A stretch of DNA of 64,000 nt from Microbacterium sp. MYb54 (GTDB lineage Bacteria; Actinomycetota; Actinomycetes; Actinomycetales; Microbacteriaceae). A model generated the notes under the pieces. That model did no database searches, was not told where the DNA came from, and saw nothing but the letters and a program-made list of their open reading frames with translations. Numbering within the stretch: position 1 is the stretch's first letter; each line of letters opens with the position of its first letter. Location of the stretch: contig NZ_PCPA01000001.1 in assembly GCF_002979515.1 (NCBI RefSeq), positions 62,001-126,000 on the forward strand, in the 5' to 3' direction. Of this stretch, positions 62,947 through 64,000 are shown one piece after another. Made by a program: the position numbers and the translations under genes.

Positions 62947-64000
62947 TCAGCGTCGACCCATGCCGTGGTACTGCCAGCCGGCCGCGCGCCATGCCGCGGA
63001 GTCGAGGCAGTTGCGTCCGTCGATGATGATGCGTCCTCGCACGAGACCACCGGCATGTTCCGGGGAGAGGTCGCGCCGGTACTCGTCCCATTCCGTGACC
63101 ACGACGACCGCATCGGCCTCACGCAGCGCGTCGTCACGGTCGCGCGCGTAGCCGAGCTGCGGGTGGGCGGCTGCGGCGTTGTCGATCGCGGCCGGATCGG
63201 TGACGACGACGTCCGCCCCCAGTCCGCGCAGGCGAACGGCGACATCTAGCGCGGGGGAGTCTCTGATGTCGTCACTGAAGGGTTTGAACGCCGCGCCCAG
63301 GACCGCGATCCGGCGTCCGAACACGAGGCCGCCCAGTGCATCGACCACCAGTTGGACGGCGCGGTCGCGGCGCCGGAGGTTGATCGTGTCGACCTCGCGG
63401 AGGAAGCCGACCGCCTCACCGCGCCCGAGCTCCTCTGCTCGTGCGGCGAACGCCCTGATGTCCTTCGGAAGGCAGCCCCCGCCGAAACCGATGCCCGCGC
63501 CGAGGTAGCGTCGTCCGATCCGCGTGTCGTGGCCGAGCGCATCGGCGAGAAGTGCGACATCCGCGCCCGAGGCCTCAGCGATCTCCGCCATCGCGTTGAT
63601 GAACGAGATCTTGGTGGCGAGGAATGCGTTCGCTGCGCCCTTGACGAGCTCAGCCGTTGCGAGGTCGGTCACCAGGAAAGGTGTTCCCGACTCGACGGCC
63701 GACGCGTACACCTGACGGAGCACGCCGACGGCGCGCTCGCCCGCCGCGTCGGATTCCGCGCCCACCACGAGTCGATCCGGCGTCAGAGTGTCGTGCACCG
63801 CCCATCCCTCGCGAAGGAACTCGGGGTTCCAGACGAGCGTCGCTCCGGTGTCGACCAGTCGCCCAGCGATTCGCGCAGCGGTGCCGACCGGCACGGTGGA
63901 CTTCCCGGCGATCACATCACCGGGGCGGAGGTGAGGCAGCAGCGCGTCGATCGCGGCGTCGACATATCTCAGATCTGCGGCGTGACCGCCGGGCACCTGC
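62947..64000 (-). CDS. UDP-glucose/GDP-mannose dehydrogenase family protein (5' end beyond window)
   Basis: The gene enters from the right edge; about 351 codons are present and the NAD-binding N-terminus is missing. It oxidises a nucleotide sugar to a uronate in two steps through a thioester on the cysteine in FGGGCLPKD. Other motifs: VPVGTA, NPEFLREG and KGAANAFLATKISFINAMAE. The C-terminal domain (DIRDSPALDVAVRL) is complete. It lies opposite the glycosyltransferase gene, suggesting a cell-surface polysaccharide locus. Confidence 0.93.
   Translation of the reverse strand, partial: QVPGGHAADLRYVDAAIDALLPHLRPGDVIAGKSTVPVGTAARIAGRLVDTGATLVWNPEFLREGWAVHDTLTPDRLVVGAESDAAGERAVGVLRQVYASAVESGTPFLVTDLATAELVKGAANAFLATKISFINAMAEIAEASGADVALLADALGHDTRIGRRYLGAGIGFGGGCLPKDIRAFAARAEELGRGEAVGFLREVDTINLRRRDRAVQLVVDALGGLVFGRRIAVLGAAFKPFSDDIRDSPALDVAVRLRGLGADVVVTDPAAIDNAAAAHPQLGYARDRDDALREADAVVVVTEWDEYRRDLSPEHAGGLVRGRIIIDGRNCLDSAAWRAAGWQYHGMGRR

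Overview
The window is high-GC DNA with the gene complement of an actinobacterium, most likely Microbacterium or a close relative in the Microbacteriaceae. The pointers are a dxr/rseP/ispG isoprenoid block, an infB with a long Gly/Pro/Arg-rich linker, a DUF5302-type small protein, a paired CE1758/CE1759 oxidoreductase, efeUOB, and many genes whose -10 box sits six bases before the start codon. This assignment is inferred from gene content; no 16S gene or marker comparison is available here. About 58 protein genes are called. No tRNA, rRNA, CRISPR array, transposase or phage gene was found.

Layout. 1-10 kb: dxr (3' end), rseP and ispG on the plus strand, interrupted by two minus-strand blocks: a MurE-type ligase with a YcnI copper protein and a membrane partner, and a fused anthranilate synthase with pcp. 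A complete transcription attenuator lies in front of the anthranilate synthase. ispG is followed by an NTF2-like protein and an AlaX editing hydrolase. 10-17 kb: RNB exonuclease, a PEP-mutase-like enzyme, proS, a PPOX protein, a LOG protein and a flavin amine oxidase. 17-29 kb: the translation block nusA-ylxR-infB-rbfA, then a LuxR regulator, mutY and a lipoprotein as apparent insertions, then truB, two membrane proteins and ribF. 29-42 kb: SNF2 helicase, pfkA, oligopeptidase B, a phosphate transporter with a small membrane partner, a phosphodiesterase, aspA, an FAH-family hydrolase, a PrsW-like protease and an alpha/beta hydrolase. 42-46 kb: FKBP, YceI, an MFS exporter, rpsO with a structured leader, and a self-contained membrane protein/repressor pair with two operators. 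46-51 kb: an IPNS-like oxygenase and efeUOB. 51-60 kb: a serine hydrolase, an acyltransferase, the LLM duo, an FAD oxidoreductase, and a C4-dicarboxylate two-component system divergent from dctA. 60-64 kb: DUF5302, a DedA-type protein, a glycosyltransferase fused to an SGNH hydrolase, and the 3' part of a UDP-sugar dehydrogenase.

The most informative signals lie between genes. They are a Trp-Trp leader peptide with alternative hairpins, a recurrent leaderless-promoter geometry (22 genes with exactly 6 bases between -10 and start), a leaderless 7-codon ORF coupled to the MFS gene, twin palindromes overlapping the promoter of the membrane/repressor pair, an 11-bp-period repeat ahead of the phosphate transporter, and a leader-to-SD pairing ahead of rpsO.
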